Assembly: GCF_003570705.1 (NCBI RefSeq)
Contig: NZ_QWVT01000023.1
Location: 44,645 to 108,644, forward strand
Direction of reading: 5' to 3'
Origin: Mesobacillus zeae
GTDB taxonomy: Bacteria > Bacillota > Bacilli > Bacillales > Cytobacillaceae
Length of the DNA stretch: 64,000 nucleotides
The position numbers were made by a program, and so were the translations under genes. Positions 35,352 to 46,248 of the stretch are shown piece after piece. The notes under the pieces were generated by a model, which was given only the letters and a program-made list of their open reading frames with translations, made no database searches and was not told where the DNA came from. Position 1 is the stretch's first letter, and each line of letters opens with the position of its first letter.

Positions 35352-36436
35352 CATTCCCACCTCAATAGCAGCAATTCCGAACTGAATCCTGGTCCTAACG
35401 CTGCGGCCAGCCCGATTTCCCCGTCTTTTGCCGTTTCCATAAATCGTTTTAATACATACAAAATTGTTGCCGAAGACATATTCCCATGCTCACTTAATAC
35501 ATCGAGAGAGACATTGGTCATGGTTTCACTGAAACCCAATGCATTGACATAAGCATCCAGCACCTTCTTGCCTCCAGGATGCGCAATGAAATGGTTAATG
35601 TCATTAATGGAAACTTCTTGCGAATCCAGAAATTCCGTGACATTCGGCTTAAGCCAGTTCTCGACAATTGATGGAATACTTCTTGAAAAGACGACGTACA
35701 GACCTTCATTTTTAATGTCCCAGCCCATGACATCAAGTGAGTCAGGCATTAAAGTAGAGCTTGTTCCTAGGATGTGTGGTGATATATTTCCCTTCCGGTA
35801 TCCTTCATACCCTGATTCTTCCCCGCAAATAAGGGCACAGGCCACACCGTCCGCGAATAGTGATGTTCCCACCAGATTGCTTTTTGAACGGTCGTTTCTT
35901 TGGAACGTCAGGCTGCAGAGCTCGATGGTTAAAACAAGTACCTTCGCTTTTGGAAAAGCAAGGCAGTATTCATAGGCCCGTGACACCCCTGAAGCGCCGC
36001 CGGCACATCCAAGCCCCCAGATTGGAACCCTTTTTGTATGGGGAGAAAATGGCAGGATATTCATAATCCGTGCTTCGATGCTTGGAGTACTCATCCCCGT
36101 GCTTGTAATTGTAAAAATGGCATCAATTTCATTAAACGGAACTTGTTTGTTCAAAAAATCCACGCTCGAAAGGCATGACTTTACCGCCCTGGTCCCCAAC
36201 TCAACAGCAGACTCGATAAAAGCGTCGTTCTTTTCCTGAAAAGAATGATCTTCGCCAAACCAGGAAAGCTCCTTGGCAAAATGGCGTTTCTTAATTTGTC
36301 CGTTACTAAAAACATTCAGCAACCTTTTTATATCTGAGAATGACTCCGAAAATAATTCTTCTGCAAACTTCATGACCTCGCCCTGCTCAATGGAATGGGG
36401 AGGGATGGTTTCGGCTGTTGATAGAATGATTGGCAT
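35351..36436 (-). CDS. bpsA: type III polyketide synthase BpsA
   Basis: A 361-residue chalcone synthase-type enzyme. The catalytic triad is visible: Cys in IWGLGCAGGASG (about residue 144), His in NHFIAHPGGKKV (about 285-295) and Asn in SEHGNMSSATIL (about 318-329). In Bacillus the enzyme makes alkylpyrones and alkylresorcinols from fatty acyl-CoA and malonyl-CoA. The adjacent ypbQ methyltransferase supports that product. The start ATG at 36436 follows AAGGAGA. No terminator separates it from ypbQ. Confidence 0.93.
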   Translation of the reverse strand: MPIILSTAETIPPHSIEQGEVMKFAEELFSESFSDIKRLLNVFSNGQIKKRHFAKELSWFGEDHSFQEKNDAFIESAVELGTRAVKSCLSSVDFLNKQVPFNEIDAIFTITSTGMSTPSIEARIMNILPFSPHTKRVPIWGLGCAGGASGVSRAYEYCLAFPKAKVLVLTIELCSLTFQRNDRSKSNLVGTSLFADGVACALICGEESGYEGYRKGNISPHILGTSSTLMPDSLDVMGWDIKNEGLYVVFSRSIPSIVENWLKPNVTEFLDSQEVSINDINHFIAHPGGKKVLDAYVNALGFSETMTNVSLDVLSEHGNMSSATILYVLKRFMETAKDGEIGLAAALGPGFSSELLLLRWE

Positions 36437-36535
36437 CTCTGATTCTCCTTACATGTCCTAAGGTTACTTTTTCCATTTACCCTTAGACTATGCATCGGAA
36501 ACTAACCAAAGCTTTCGTGATATATTTCAATATAA

Positions 36536-36567
36536 AAAAAGACTTTCCCGGTTGGCGGGAAAGCCTG
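36536..36567 (-). terminator. terminator after the SDR gene
   Basis: CTTTCCCG-CCAAC-CGGGAAAG on the minus strand is followed by seven T. It ends the SDR transcript and isolates bpsA. Confidence 0.85.
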
Positions 36568-36648
36568 ACGTTCTGAAGGAGTTGCTGTGCATTTATATTA
36601 TACCGCAAAGGTGCTTCCTTAAACAAAAGTAAATATCTTCCTAGCGAA

Positions 36649-37422
36649 TCAGAAGCCTTGGATGGTCATCCCGCCATCTACAAACAATGTTTGCCCTGTT
36701 ATGTAGCTACCAGCGTCTGAACTCAGAAAGACTGCGGGCCCAACCAGCTCAGGCAGCTCGCCGATTCTATTTAATGGTGTAACAGCAAGGATATCACGTA
36801 CATAGTCCTCATCCTCGAGGAGCTTCTCTGTAAGTGGTGTCTTGAAATACCACGGACCAATAGAGTTTACATTGATCCCATATTGGCCCCATTCCATCGC
36901 AAGCACTTTTGTCATTTGGATCATAGCCGCTTTCGTAGCAGCATAGACGACTCCTGTCCGCAATGCGACATGCCCGGCAACAGAAGCAATATTGATGATC
37001 CTGCCGCCCCTGCCGTCTTTTTTCATCTCTTTGCCAGCTTCCTGTGACATCATGAATGCAGATTTAAGATTTGTATCCAGTATGGCCTGCCACTCGTCAT
37101 CGGTTACATCTAGCGCTTTTGAGCGGATGTTCATCCCGGCATTGTTAATAAGGATATCAATACTCCCACACTCGCGCGCAATATGTTCCACAGCATGCTG
37201 TATATGGCCCCGTTTGGTTACATCTGCTGGTACAACCATTGCTTTTCGTCCATGATCTTCAATTATGCCTGCTGTTTCCTCTAGGTCTTTTTCTGTTCGC
37301 GATATCAGGGCTACATCGGCACCTGCTTCAGCAAGCCCAATTGCCAGAGCACGTCCAATCCCACGGCCTGCGCCAGTCACTATCGCGGTTTTACCGTCAA
37401 GGCGAAATGAAGGTAAGTACAT
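36649..37422 (-). CDS. short-chain dehydrogenase/reductase (SDR)
   Basis: A 257-residue classical SDR. It has the NAD(P) motif VTGAGRGIGRALAIGLAEAG, ILINNAGMNI (NNAG), the Ser of IINIASVAGH, the YxxxK active site VYAATKAAMIQM and NVNSIGPWYFKTPLT. The C-terminus SYITGQTLFVDGGMTIQGF is typical of gluconate 5-dehydrogenase or glucose dehydrogenase-like members. Basic residues after the first Gly motif (SRTEKD) favour NADPH. The substrate is unknown. Confidence 0.92.
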   Translation of the reverse strand: MYLPSFRLDGKTAIVTGAGRGIGRALAIGLAEAGADVALISRTEKDLEETAGIIEDHGRKAMVVPADVTKRGHIQHAVEHIARECGSIDILINNAGMNIRSKALDVTDDEWQAILDTNLKSAFMMSQEAGKEMKKDGRGGRIINIASVAGHVALRTGVVYAATKAAMIQMTKVLAMEWGQYGINVNSIGPWYFKTPLTEKLLEDEDYVRDILAVTPLNRIGELPELVGPAVFLSSDAGSYITGQTLFVDGGMTIQGF

Positions 37423-37525
37423 CGTCTATCACCAATCCTTTTACTGCGTTTTTTCCATTTTAACATTTCCCTCAGAAAAACACCTTGTTGGCACATTGAA
37501 AACAGTTTTTCAGCAAATGCGCTCA

Positions 37526-37553
37526 AAAAAGACACCGGATTACTTCCGGTGCC
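37526..37553 (-). terminator. terminator after the 48-aa zinc ribbon gene
   Basis: GGCACCGGA-AGTAA-TCCGGTGTC on the minus strand is followed by six T; it overlaps the stop codon of the small gene. Confidence 0.85.
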
Positions 37554-37686
37554 ACCGATGTTTCTTTGTGTTCGAATGATTCTGAACTTCTATCGTAATT
37601 TTCCGGACTGCCAAAATTCCGCAACGGCTACATTGGCGCAAGTCATCATAAAGCCGCAGGCACCTTTCACAATAATACTTCTGCAT
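37540..37686 (-). CDS. 48-aa zinc ribbon protein
   Basis: Reading the minus strand from the ATG at 37686 gives MQKYYCERCLRLYDDLRQCS, then RCGILAVRKITIEVQNHSNT and KKHRWHRK before TAA. The two C-x2-C pairs (CERC and CSRC) are 10 residues apart, which is the form of a treble or ribbon zinc site. AAGGGG lies close before the ATG, and a strong terminator overlaps the stop. It lies 89 bases downstream of pbuX on the same strand. I do not know its function. Its size, Cys pairs and terminator make it a convincing gene. Confidence 0.7.
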   Translation of the reverse strand: MQKYYCERCLRLYDDLRQCSRCGILAVRKITIEVQNHSNTKKHRWHRK

Positions 37687-37775
37687 GTCCCCTTCACTTC
37701 CCTGGACGATCACTTTACTAATAGTTTATTCGCAAAGATAGGAAATGTGATGAAAAAGGCAGAAAAAGTTGCCAA

Positions 37776-39679
<1,904 letters not shown>

Positions 39680-39704
39680 TCACTTCTCCTTTTCTCAATC
39701 AAAT

Positions 39705-39881
39705 TAAAAAAGCCCGGGAACATTGCTTCACTCGTTTATGAAGTGAAGCAATGTTCCCGGGCCGAATAATCGGAAGAAAAGAAGCTATCATTCCGGCAGC
39801 TTCCCATTGCCCACTCATAGTCGGTTCGTTTACGGCGACCGGTAGAAACTTGCAGGCCTTATCCCTGCGATTATACAAGTG
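39705..39881 (-). promoter_or_regulatory. guanine riboswitch with transcription terminator, xpt-pbuX leader
   Basis: The aptamer is at 39812-39881 on the minus strand: P1 CACTTGTATAATCGC at the 5' side, conserved loops AAGTTTCTACC and CCGACTATG, closing GAGTG. The purine-specifying base before the TATG end is C (GACTATG), which pairs with guanine, so it is the guanine class. The terminator at 39705-39763 has a perfect 21-bp stem starting GCCCGGGAACATTGCTTCAC, a nine-base loop and seven T. Guanine binding should stop transcription of xpt-pbuX. Confidence 0.93.
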
Positions 39882-39902
39882 CTACTATCAAATTTTAAAA
39901 CA

Positions 39903-39931
39903 ATTATATTATCATTCTATAATGATTTCAA
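39903..39931 (-). promoter_or_regulatory. promoter of xpt-pbuX
   Basis: TTGAAA and a perfect TATAAT are 17 bases apart on the minus strand and lie about 20 bases before the aptamer, the right place for a riboswitch transcript start. Confidence 0.8.
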
Positions 39932-40144
39932 CATTTTAGTTGAAAAAACGAACATTTTTTATTTTAAATAGTATTATTATTCGTAATTAGATATAATTTT
40001 CAAATATTTATCTCTCTGAAAGATATGTGAAAATACTTGCATATGTTTTCCATTGTTGTTTGTCCAAAGAGAGACTTTCATCACTCTTGTTCAAAACATC
40101 ACAATATCATTTTCACAAAATGTCCACATTTACAATCTTCGGAC

Positions 40145-40160
40145 TGTGATTTAAATCACC
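40145..40160. promoter_or_regulatory. FNR/Crp-type palindrome upstream of the oxidase operon
   Basis: TGTGATTTAAATCAC fits the TGTGA-N6-TCACA form used by Crp/Fnr regulators. It lies about 150 bases before the first oxidase gene. A similar, stronger site is at 56011-56028. Confidence 0.6.
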
Positions 40161-40311
40161 GGTATAACAACTTTCCACTACTTCCATAGTGAATACAGAA
40201 ACAATGAACAATTTGTGAAATACCAAAAGCGTATGGAACTTTATGTTCAATTTTGTATGATGAAAAAGTAATCATTGATTTTTTCAATTTTTCAAAGGGG
40301 AGTTGAGCTCA

Positions 40312-40461
40312 ATGGCACAGCCTGGACTTCAAAAGAAAACAAGCACAAAAACAGAAGATACATCCTCGCTGAAAGGAACACTCATTTCTGTATTCCTGGT
40401 CGGATTATTCCTGATCATCACGTGGGTTGGCGTTTTCTATCTATTTATGGATCGTTTTTAA
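40312..40461 (+). CDS. ba3-type cytochrome c oxidase subunit IIa-like peptide
   Basis: A 49-residue protein, MAQPGLQKKTSTKTEDTSSL followed by one membrane helix (LISVFLVGLFLIITWVGVFY) and a short tail. A small single-helix subunit ahead of subunit II is a feature of ba3-type oxidases (CbaD in Bacillus relatives). AAAGGGGAG lies before the ATG. The subunit II gene follows after 28 bases. Function is assigned from position and form. Confidence 0.8.
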   Translation: MAQPGLQKKTSTKTEDTSSLKGTLISVFLVGLFLIITWVGVFYLFMDRF

Positions 40462-40489
40462 CTAAGAACATTAAGGGGAGAGAGTAGCA

Positions 40490-40969
40490 ATGCATATTCA
40501 TAAGTATGAAAAGATCTGGCTCATCTTCGGATTGACAACACTTCTCATCTTTTTATCGGTACTTGGAGTAAGCGCTTTTTATCTTGGCAACCAGCCTCCA
40601 AGCTGCCTGGCAACCATCAATCCGGAGAAAGTGGATACAACCAAACCGTTCAACAAGCCCGGCCTGAAGAAAGTAAAAGGAAAGGCTTGGGATTACGAAC
40701 TAGTCTTCGTTGCATCCGCATTCAACTATAATCCTGGAGAAATAGAAGTACCAAAAGGGGCTAAAGTCAAAGTGATTGCGACAACTAAAGATGTAATTCA
40801 CGGATTTGAGGTAGCCGGAACCAACATCAATATGATGCTTGAGCCTGGCTTTATCAGTGAATTCGAAACGACATTTGATAAAACAGGAGAGTTCCTGATC
40901 GTCTGCAATGAGTATTGCGGGGCAGGGCACCATATGATGACCTCAAAGATTAAGGTGGTGGAATCATGA
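40490..40969 (+). CDS. cytochrome c oxidase subunit II (ba3-type)
   Basis: A 159-residue protein with one N-terminal membrane helix (residues 10-32) and a cupredoxin domain. The Cu-A site is present: the His in IHGFEV (about 104) and CNEYCGAGHHMM near the end, with two Cys, a His and the Met. It passes electrons from cytochrome c to subunit I. The gene overlaps subunit I by four bases (ATGA). Only one helix anchors it, as in ba3 enzymes. Confidence 0.92.
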   Translation: MHIHKYEKIWLIFGLTTLLIFLSVLGVSAFYLGNQPPSCLATINPEKVDTTKPFNKPGLKKVKGKAWDYELVFVASAFNYNPGEIEVPKGAKVKVIATTKDVIHGFEVAGTNINMMLEPGFISEFETTFDKTGEFLIVCNEYCGAGHHMMTSKIKVVES

Positions 40970-42618
40970 AAACAGCTGCACTGAAAACGGTTGATCGCCG
41001 CGACGGCAAACTGGCGATGGCTCACTTCTATGTCGCATTTATCGCGCTTGCTCTCGGCGGACTCGCTGGTCTTCTTCAAACACTGGTCCGCTCGGGAAAA
41101 TTTGAGCTTCCAGCAGGGATTGGCTACTATCAAATCCTCACGGTTCATGGCGTTGTTTTAGGCCTCGTGTTGACTACCTTTTTTATTATGGGCTTTCAAT
41201 TAGCTGCCGTCAGCAAAACTTCCGGCACTCTGACAAATAGGCAAAGATTGATTGGGTGGATCGGCTTTTGGCTAATGACTGCAGGCACCTTGATGGCTGC
41301 AGCAATGATCCTTTTAAATAAAGCATCTGTGCTTTATACTTTTTACGCTCCACTGCAGGCACACGCCCTCTTCTATATCGGCCTTACCCTCGTCATTGTC
41401 GGCAGCTGGCTGGATGGTGCGGCTATCATCATGGCTTATGCTCGCTGGAGAAAAGCAAATCCAGGAAAACCAAGCCCGCTATTGACGTTTATGTCACTTG
41501 TCAATACGATTCTATGGATTGTCGCAACAATCGGCGTAGCTTCAACCGTATTGATTCAGCTTCTTCCATGGTCGCTTGGCCTTGTAGACCGTGTCGATGT
41601 CCTGGTCAGCAGGACGCTGTTCTGGTATTTCGGGCATCCGCTCGTTTATTTCTGGCTGCTTCCAGCCTATATGGCATGGTATGTGGTCATTCCGAAAGTC
41701 ATTGGCGGAAAGATTTTTTCAGATTCGCTTGCAAGGATGTCTTTCATTCTGTTCCTGCTGTTCTCTATCCCTGTTGGATTTCACCATCAGCTGACAGAAC
41801 CGGGAATTGATCCTGCCTGGAAATTCCTGCAGGTCATCCTTACCTTCCTAGTCATCATTCCATCGCTCATGACAGCCTTTTCGCTGTTCGCAACTTTCGA
41901 GTCGTATGGACGTTCAAAAGGAGCTACAGGACTTTTTGGCTGGGTGAAGGTTCTTCCATGGGAAGATGCTCGTTTTACTGTTCCATTTATCGGTATGCTT
42001 TCATTCATTCCCGCTGGTGCGGGCGGTATTATCAATGCCTCCCACCAACTCAATCAGGTGGTCCATAATACGATTTGGATAACAGGACATTTCCACCTGA
42101 CATTGGCGACAGCCGTTATCCTGACTTTCTTTGGCATCACCTATTGGCTTGTGCCTCACTTGACAGGCAGGACACTGACAAAAGCGCTGAACAAACTTGC
42201 CATTATCCAGGCCGTCTTCTGGGCTGTCGGAATGACTTTTATGTCCGGTGCTATGCATGCTGCCGGGCTGCTGGGAGCTCCGCGCCGCTCCTCCTACTCT
42301 GAATACGGCGGAGCAGCTCAGGCTGCAGAATGGATTCCATACCAGGTCGCACAAGCAATCGGCGGGTCCATCTTGTTCCTGGGAATTATCCTTATGCTCT
42401 ACATCTTTATCAATCTGGCTTTCTTTGCTCCGAAAGGTGAAGAGGAATTCCCGGTTGGAGAAACTTCTGAAAAAGCCGAAAAAACTCCAATGGTATTTGA
42501 GAATTGGAAGTTGTGGCTTGGAATCACCGTCCTTTTGATACTTTTCGCATACACCATTCCATTTATTGATATGATTGAAAATGCGCCAATTGGCTCCAAA
42601 GGATATAAGCTTTGGTAG
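40966..42618 (+). CDS. cytochrome c oxidase subunit I (b(o/a)3-type)
   Basis: A 550-residue haem-copper oxidase subunit I with about 12-13 membrane helices. Visible haem and copper ligands include His in ILTVHGVVLGL (low-spin haem a/b), WYFGHPLVYFWLLPAYMAWY (CuB His and the linked Tyr region), and ITGHFHLTLATAV (haem ligands). It lacks the usual K-channel pattern of aa3 enzymes, which fits the B-type ba3 group. It reduces oxygen to water and pumps protons. The upstream FNR-like palindrome suggests control by oxygen level. Confidence 0.95.
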   Translation: MKTAALKTVDRRDGKLAMAHFYVAFIALALGGLAGLLQTLVRSGKFELPAGIGYYQILTVHGVVLGLVLTTFFIMGFQLAAVSKTSGTLTNRQRLIGWIGFWLMTAGTLMAAAMILLNKASVLYTFYAPLQAHALFYIGLTLVIVGSWLDGAAIIMAYARWRKANPGKPSPLLTFMSLVNTILWIVATIGVASTVLIQLLPWSLGLVDRVDVLVSRTLFWYFGHPLVYFWLLPAYMAWYVVIPKVIGGKIFSDSLARMSFILFLLFSIPVGFHHQLTEPGIDPAWKFLQVILTFLVIIPSLMTAFSLFATFESYGRSKGATGLFGWVKVLPWEDARFTVPFIGMLSFIPAGAGGIINASHQLNQVVHNTIWITGHFHLTLATAVILTFFGITYWLVPHLTGRTLTKALNKLAIIQAVFWAVGMTFMSGAMHAAGLLGAPRRSSYSEYGGAAQAAEWIPYQVAQAIGGSILFLGIILMLYIFINLAFFAPKGEEEFPVGETSEKAEKTPMVFENWKLWLGITVLLILFAYTIPFIDMIENAPIGSKGYKLW

Positions 42619-42629
42619 TCTTGTAAAAG

Positions 42630-42668
42630 GGAGAGGCTGGCAGTAATTCTGCCAGCCTCTTCCTTTTT
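42630..42668 (+). terminator. terminator after the oxidase operon
   Basis: GAGGCTGGCAG-TAATT-CTGCCAGCCTC followed by TTCCTTTTT. Confidence 0.9.
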
Positions 42669-42679
42669 ATTCACCGACT

Positions 42680-43432
42680 CTATTGTCCATCCGGCACGAT
42701 AATAGGGTTAACATCACTTTTTCCCCCACTGTTTCCATTATAATATTGTGGTACATCCCCCTGTAAAAATAAATCACCAATTTTAATAGAATTAGAAATT
42801 TCGATTTGTTTTTCGACAAGCGGGATGACCACATTCATTTGCACGGTTACTTTTACATATATTTCAAGAAAGGTATTGTTAATTCCGGTTTGCTTGATCC
42901 TTGTCTCCACATCCGATATGACGTTTCCAAGGATTTCAAATTTAACAGGGATTTTCGGGCCCATATTCATGAACAAAGTGTTATTTGTAGCCATACCGAG
43001 CGGAATATTATAAATGATTTTTTCACCATTATTATCCTTGCCTTTTTTTAGGTTTGTTTCATTTTCCTCTTCAGGCAATGTGTCTACAATATTATCAAGG
43101 TTATGCTGAACTCTTTTTGAAGCATCCGAGATGACCTTATTATATATTTTCGGGTTAAAGCTGTAGCCAAGCGTATCCTTATCCTTATGGATGATAATCA
43201 AGTCCGTCATATCTAGGTTACCGACAATCTCCGTTGAAATCGCATCATTGATGGCAAGTGCCGCAAACTGCCTTGCTTTTGTTTCCGCAACGCTGATCAG
43301 GGTGGGTTCAATATACTTATTGATCAGCCAAAGGCTCTGGAATGTACAGATGACAAAGGTAATGAACGTAATGATAAAAATCTGGTTGAGGGAAAGAGGC
43401 CCCCTCTTGATCACCCTTTTTCGCAATCGCAT
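42680..43432 (-). CDS. yunB: sporulation protein YunB
   Basis: A 250-residue protein with an N-terminal membrane helix (LSLNQIFIITFITFVICTFQ) and an extracytoplasmic domain with TKARQFAALAINDAISTEIV and PVKFEILGNVISDVETRIKQ. The pattern is that of YunB, a mother-cell sporulation protein under sigma-E whose precise job is unknown. The start ATG lies behind GGGGGAATC. It is convergent with the oxidase operon. Confidence 0.9.
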   Translation of the reverse strand: MRLRKRVIKRGPLSLNQIFIITFITFVICTFQSLWLINKYIEPTLISVAETKARQFAALAINDAISTEIVGNLDMTDLIIIHKDKDTLGYSFNPKIYNKVISDASKRVQHNLDNIVDTLPEEENETNLKKGKDNNGEKIIYNIPLGMATNNTLFMNMGPKIPVKFEILGNVISDVETRIKQTGINNTFLEIYVKVTVQMNVVIPLVEKQIEISNSIKIGDLFLQGDVPQYYNGNSGGKSDVNPIIVPDGQ

Positions 43433-43600
43433 ATGATTCCCCCTCCTACACTATAATATGTTGGATGGCCGCTAATAGACGCCAAGCCTTCATGTATTCG
43501 GCAGGCCGTTGCCATTTTTCTGGTATATCAGGGAATAGGATGGAGAAAAGTTATTTTGCTTGGGCAGCCATGGTATCATGATGAAAAGGGAGGCAAGAAG

Positions 43601-43741
43601 ATGGAGGAAATGGTAGGCCGATGTGACACATGCGGCAAAACAATTTATTGTCTTGATGGCTTTCTTAATGGTGTTCACACAGACTCCGGTTCCCTGCAAT
43701 GTTTTCAATGCTATGAAGCAGATACTAAAAAAGAAAACTAA
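43601..43741 (+). CDS. small Cys-rich zinc finger protein
   Basis: A 46-residue protein MEEMVGRCDTCGKTIYCLDG followed by CFQCYEADTKKEN. The C-x2-C pair CDTC and the second pair CFQC form a zinc site. The start ATG lies seven bases behind GGGAGG. It is the only gene here and is followed by a weak hairpin. The role is unknown; similar short zinc fingers occur in many Bacillaceae. Confidence 0.65.
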   Translation: MEEMVGRCDTCGKTIYCLDGFLNGVHTDSGSLQCFQCYEADTKKEN

Positions 43742-43778
43742 AAAGACCGCCGAAAAAACTATTTTCTGTGGTCTTTTA
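43741..43778 (+). terminator. possible terminator after the zinc finger gene
   Basis: AAAGACC and GGTCTTT pair over a long loop, ending in TTTTAT. The stem is short, so the call is weak. Confidence 0.45.
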
Positions 43779-43885
43779 TCGTTTTCTTACAAGCTTCCAA
43801 AACTTTTTTCGGCTCGAATACACTGAACTTGAATAAAAAATGAGCCTTCCATTGAAATTTCAGAAACCGTTCACGAAAAATGCGG

Positions 43886-43921
43886 CCCATCTCTCAAGGA
43901 GAACGGCCGCATTTATACTAC
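43886..43921 (-). terminator. terminator after the DinG-type helicase gene
   Basis: ATGCGGCC and GGCCGCAT pair on the minus strand over an 18-base loop and are followed by TTTTTC. Confidence 0.65.
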
Positions 43922-43933
43922 ATGACAGGCTTT

Positions 43934-45859
43934 TTACACAGCAGCTGGTGGAACAGGCAGGACTTCAAGAATACTGGAGCGTGTTTCCTCAGATATTCCC
44001 TGCTCAAGAAGGATATCCACCCTCCCGCTGTCTTCATGCGTCCTGATCAGGCGACCAAGGCCCTGGCGCAGCCTGAGAAGCATGTAAGGCAAGTCCACAT
44101 CGTTATACGGGTCAGCCGCTTCTTCTCTTCTTGCTGAAAAAACAGGATCATTCGGCGGAAACGGGAGTGAGAAAATAATAACATTCTGAAGCGAGCTGCC
44201 TGGTACATCAAGGCCTTCCCAAAGGTTCACAGAGCAAAGGACAGAATTCGCCTCATTTTGAAATCTTGAAACAAGCGTGCTAATTTCCGCATCACCCTCA
44301 AACAGGACAGGGAAAGGTGTATCTTCCCCGATAAACTCTTTAAAGGAATGTAGTTCAGCTTTGTTTGAAAAGAGGATAAGCGCGTGCCCGCCCGTATCTA
44401 TTAATCTTTCCAAGGTGAAATCCGCCTTTCCAGCAAAATCACCTTGAGGGAATTCAGGTATGGAAATGCTCATCCTGCTTCCATAATCAAACGGTGAATC
44501 AACAGAAAAAGATAAATAATCATCAATTCCAAGGCTGGAAGCTACGTATTCGAAAGACTTTCGGTCTGACAATGTAGCAGAAGAAAAAACATACGGTTTC
44601 TTTTCTGAGAACACTTCCTTACGAAGGATTTCACTGACCATTTTTGGCATGATCACAAGCGTTTTCTCTCCATAGCGGCTCTCGAGCCAATTGATACCTT
44701 CTCTTCTGCGGACAAATAAGGAAAGAGAAAAACTGATTTGATCGAGATATTCTTCAACAATTTTCAGGCTATATTCATTGAGAATGAACATTTCGCTCTC
44801 AAATACAAGTTCCTCCTGTATTTCATCAATAAGCGCCAGGAGCCTGTCCGCTTTTTTCATGATGCCTTCCGTTTTATGGACCGCCATCTTATCAGATGAC
44901 TGGCTATCTGTGCTATTTGCTGCGAGTTCCGTAAAAAAGTGCTCATTTAAAGAAAGTGCCTCTTCCATAAGCAGCAATGTTCTTTCCCTAATATCATTTC
45001 CCATAATTCTTTCAAGAAGGGTTTCAAGCGTCCGTTCTGCAAACCTGTAGGTCAGTGCCTTTTGGCTGGCGAATTCCAGAAGGTGCCCCTCATCAAAGAC
45101 TACGCACGAGCTTTCAGGCAAAAACGGGAGCTGGCCTTCCCTCTTTCGTGATTCCCGTGTCCATATATGTTCCATATAAAAGTCATGGGAACAGACTATT
45201 ATGTCAGCGGCATTTCGATAATGTTCGCGCTGCAGGGTCATTCCGCAACGGTGATAGCGGCTGCAGGCAAGGCAGTCCTGTAAAGGATCCCATCCGATCT
45301 TCGCCCAGTGTTCATCAGGCAGTTCAGGATAATCCTTGCGGTCACCATACTTTTCAAATTTCTGAAGGACCTGGCCCTCACCCAGAGCAAACCTGGGCAG
45401 GCTGTCGTATACATCATCAAAAACTTCTGAATCCCTCGAAACTTGAGCATCAAGCTTGTTCAGGCATAGGTATTGGTCCCTCGACTTGGCGAGCCGGACA
45501 TCAATATTAAGATTAAGGGCCTTTTCAAGCTTCTTGATGTCCCCTTCCTTTTTGACAAGCTGTTCTATCAAAGTTTCATCTGCACATGCTATGATTGCAG
45601 GCTGCCTTGTATAGCGGGCATAACAGACTGCATACAGCAGGTAAACGATTGTTTTCCCGGTTCCGACTCCGGCCTCCGCGAAAATTGACTTCTTTTCCTT
45701 AAATGCTTTTTCCAGCTGGAAAGCCATATAAATTTGCTCGTCCCTTAATTCAAATCCCGCCTCCGGCAAAATATCGTAAAAAACGTCTCCAATCCAGTCT
45801 CCGAGTTTTTCATAAAAATTTTCAGTCTTTTCTATTGTAAAAGGCAGGCTGCCAGGCAT
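43934..45859 (-). CDS. DinG/XPD-type ATP-dependent helicase (YpvA-like)
   Basis: A 641-residue superfamily 2 helicase with an iron-sulfur cluster. Walker A is AEAGVGTGKTIVYLL near residue 64; the box II reads VVFDEGHLLEFAS, DEGH in place of the usual DEAH. Four Cys are placed as in XPD: one in QYLCLNKL, and CLACSRYHRCGM close by (about residues 195-215). The C-terminal part holds LWEGLDVPGSSL and LRLRQGLGRLIR (motif VI). It unwinds DNA, probably in repair. Size and neighbourhood match YpvA. Confidence 0.9.
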   Translation of the reverse strand: MPGSLPFTIEKTENFYEKLGDWIGDVFYDILPEAGFELRDEQIYMAFQLEKAFKEKKSIFAEAGVGTGKTIVYLLYAVCYARYTRQPAIIACADETLIEQLVKKEGDIKKLEKALNLNIDVRLAKSRDQYLCLNKLDAQVSRDSEVFDDVYDSLPRFALGEGQVLQKFEKYGDRKDYPELPDEHWAKIGWDPLQDCLACSRYHRCGMTLQREHYRNAADIIVCSHDFYMEHIWTRESRKREGQLPFLPESSCVVFDEGHLLEFASQKALTYRFAERTLETLLERIMGNDIRERTLLLMEEALSLNEHFFTELAANSTDSQSSDKMAVHKTEGIMKKADRLLALIDEIQEELVFESEMFILNEYSLKIVEEYLDQISFSLSLFVRRREGINWLESRYGEKTLVIMPKMVSEILRKEVFSEKKPYVFSSATLSDRKSFEYVASSLGIDDYLSFSVDSPFDYGSRMSISIPEFPQGDFAGKADFTLERLIDTGGHALILFSNKAELHSFKEFIGEDTPFPVLFEGDAEISTLVSRFQNEANSVLCSVNLWEGLDVPGSSLQNVIIFSLPFPPNDPVFSARREEAADPYNDVDLPYMLLRLRQGLGRLIRTHEDSGRVDILLEQGISEETRSSILEVLPVPPAAV

Positions 45860-46004
45860 ATAATCCCTCCGAACAAATGATAAAGCGCCTATTAAGGCGC
45901 TGTAGTGTCGTTTCTCTAATTTATTATATTAAACCATTTCATTATAATAAACATCCGGGCGGTCTGCCACTGTTTTAGCCTGCCTGAACCAATTTATTTT
46001 CTTC

Positions 46005-46175
46005 CTACTGCCTTATACAGACTGAAAGTCCATGAACCAAGGCAAGCCGGAGATTTTGCTCTGCCGATTCGAGGTTATGGAAAGCCGGCCCGTAAACTCC
46101 TCTTTCCTTAGCGATATCTCTCGTATGTAATAAAGCCCTGTATATTTTATCATAATCAATTGACGGTTCATGCAT
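46005..46175 (-). CDS. small hypothetical protein (56 aa)
   Basis: MHEPSIDYDKIYRALLHTRD and ERGVYGPAFHNLESAEQNLR form two helices, so this looks like a helical hairpin. The ATG is preceded by GGGGAAGG. Another frame across the same bases also lacks stops, but its codon use and start are poorer. Unknown function; a weak hairpin (GCGCC...GGCGC) follows at about 45885. Confidence 0.55.
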   Translation of the reverse strand: MHEPSIDYDKIYRALLHTRDIAKERGVYGPAFHNLESAEQNLRLALVHGLSVCIRQ

Positions 46176-46248
46176 AGGCCTTCCCCCATTCTTATCATTC
46201 ATTTTATTATATTAGGCGAATGGCTCTATTATTCCCGTTAATCCTGTT

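Noticed and set aside
40145..40160. Palindrome considered as a terminator stem
   Set aside because: No GC-rich stem or T-run; the TGTGA-N6-TCAC form and position before an operon fit a regulator site.
46013..46198. Alternative minus-strand frame over the 56-residue gene
   Set aside because: Poorer start and composition than the frame with MHEPSIDYDK, which has a good ribosome site.
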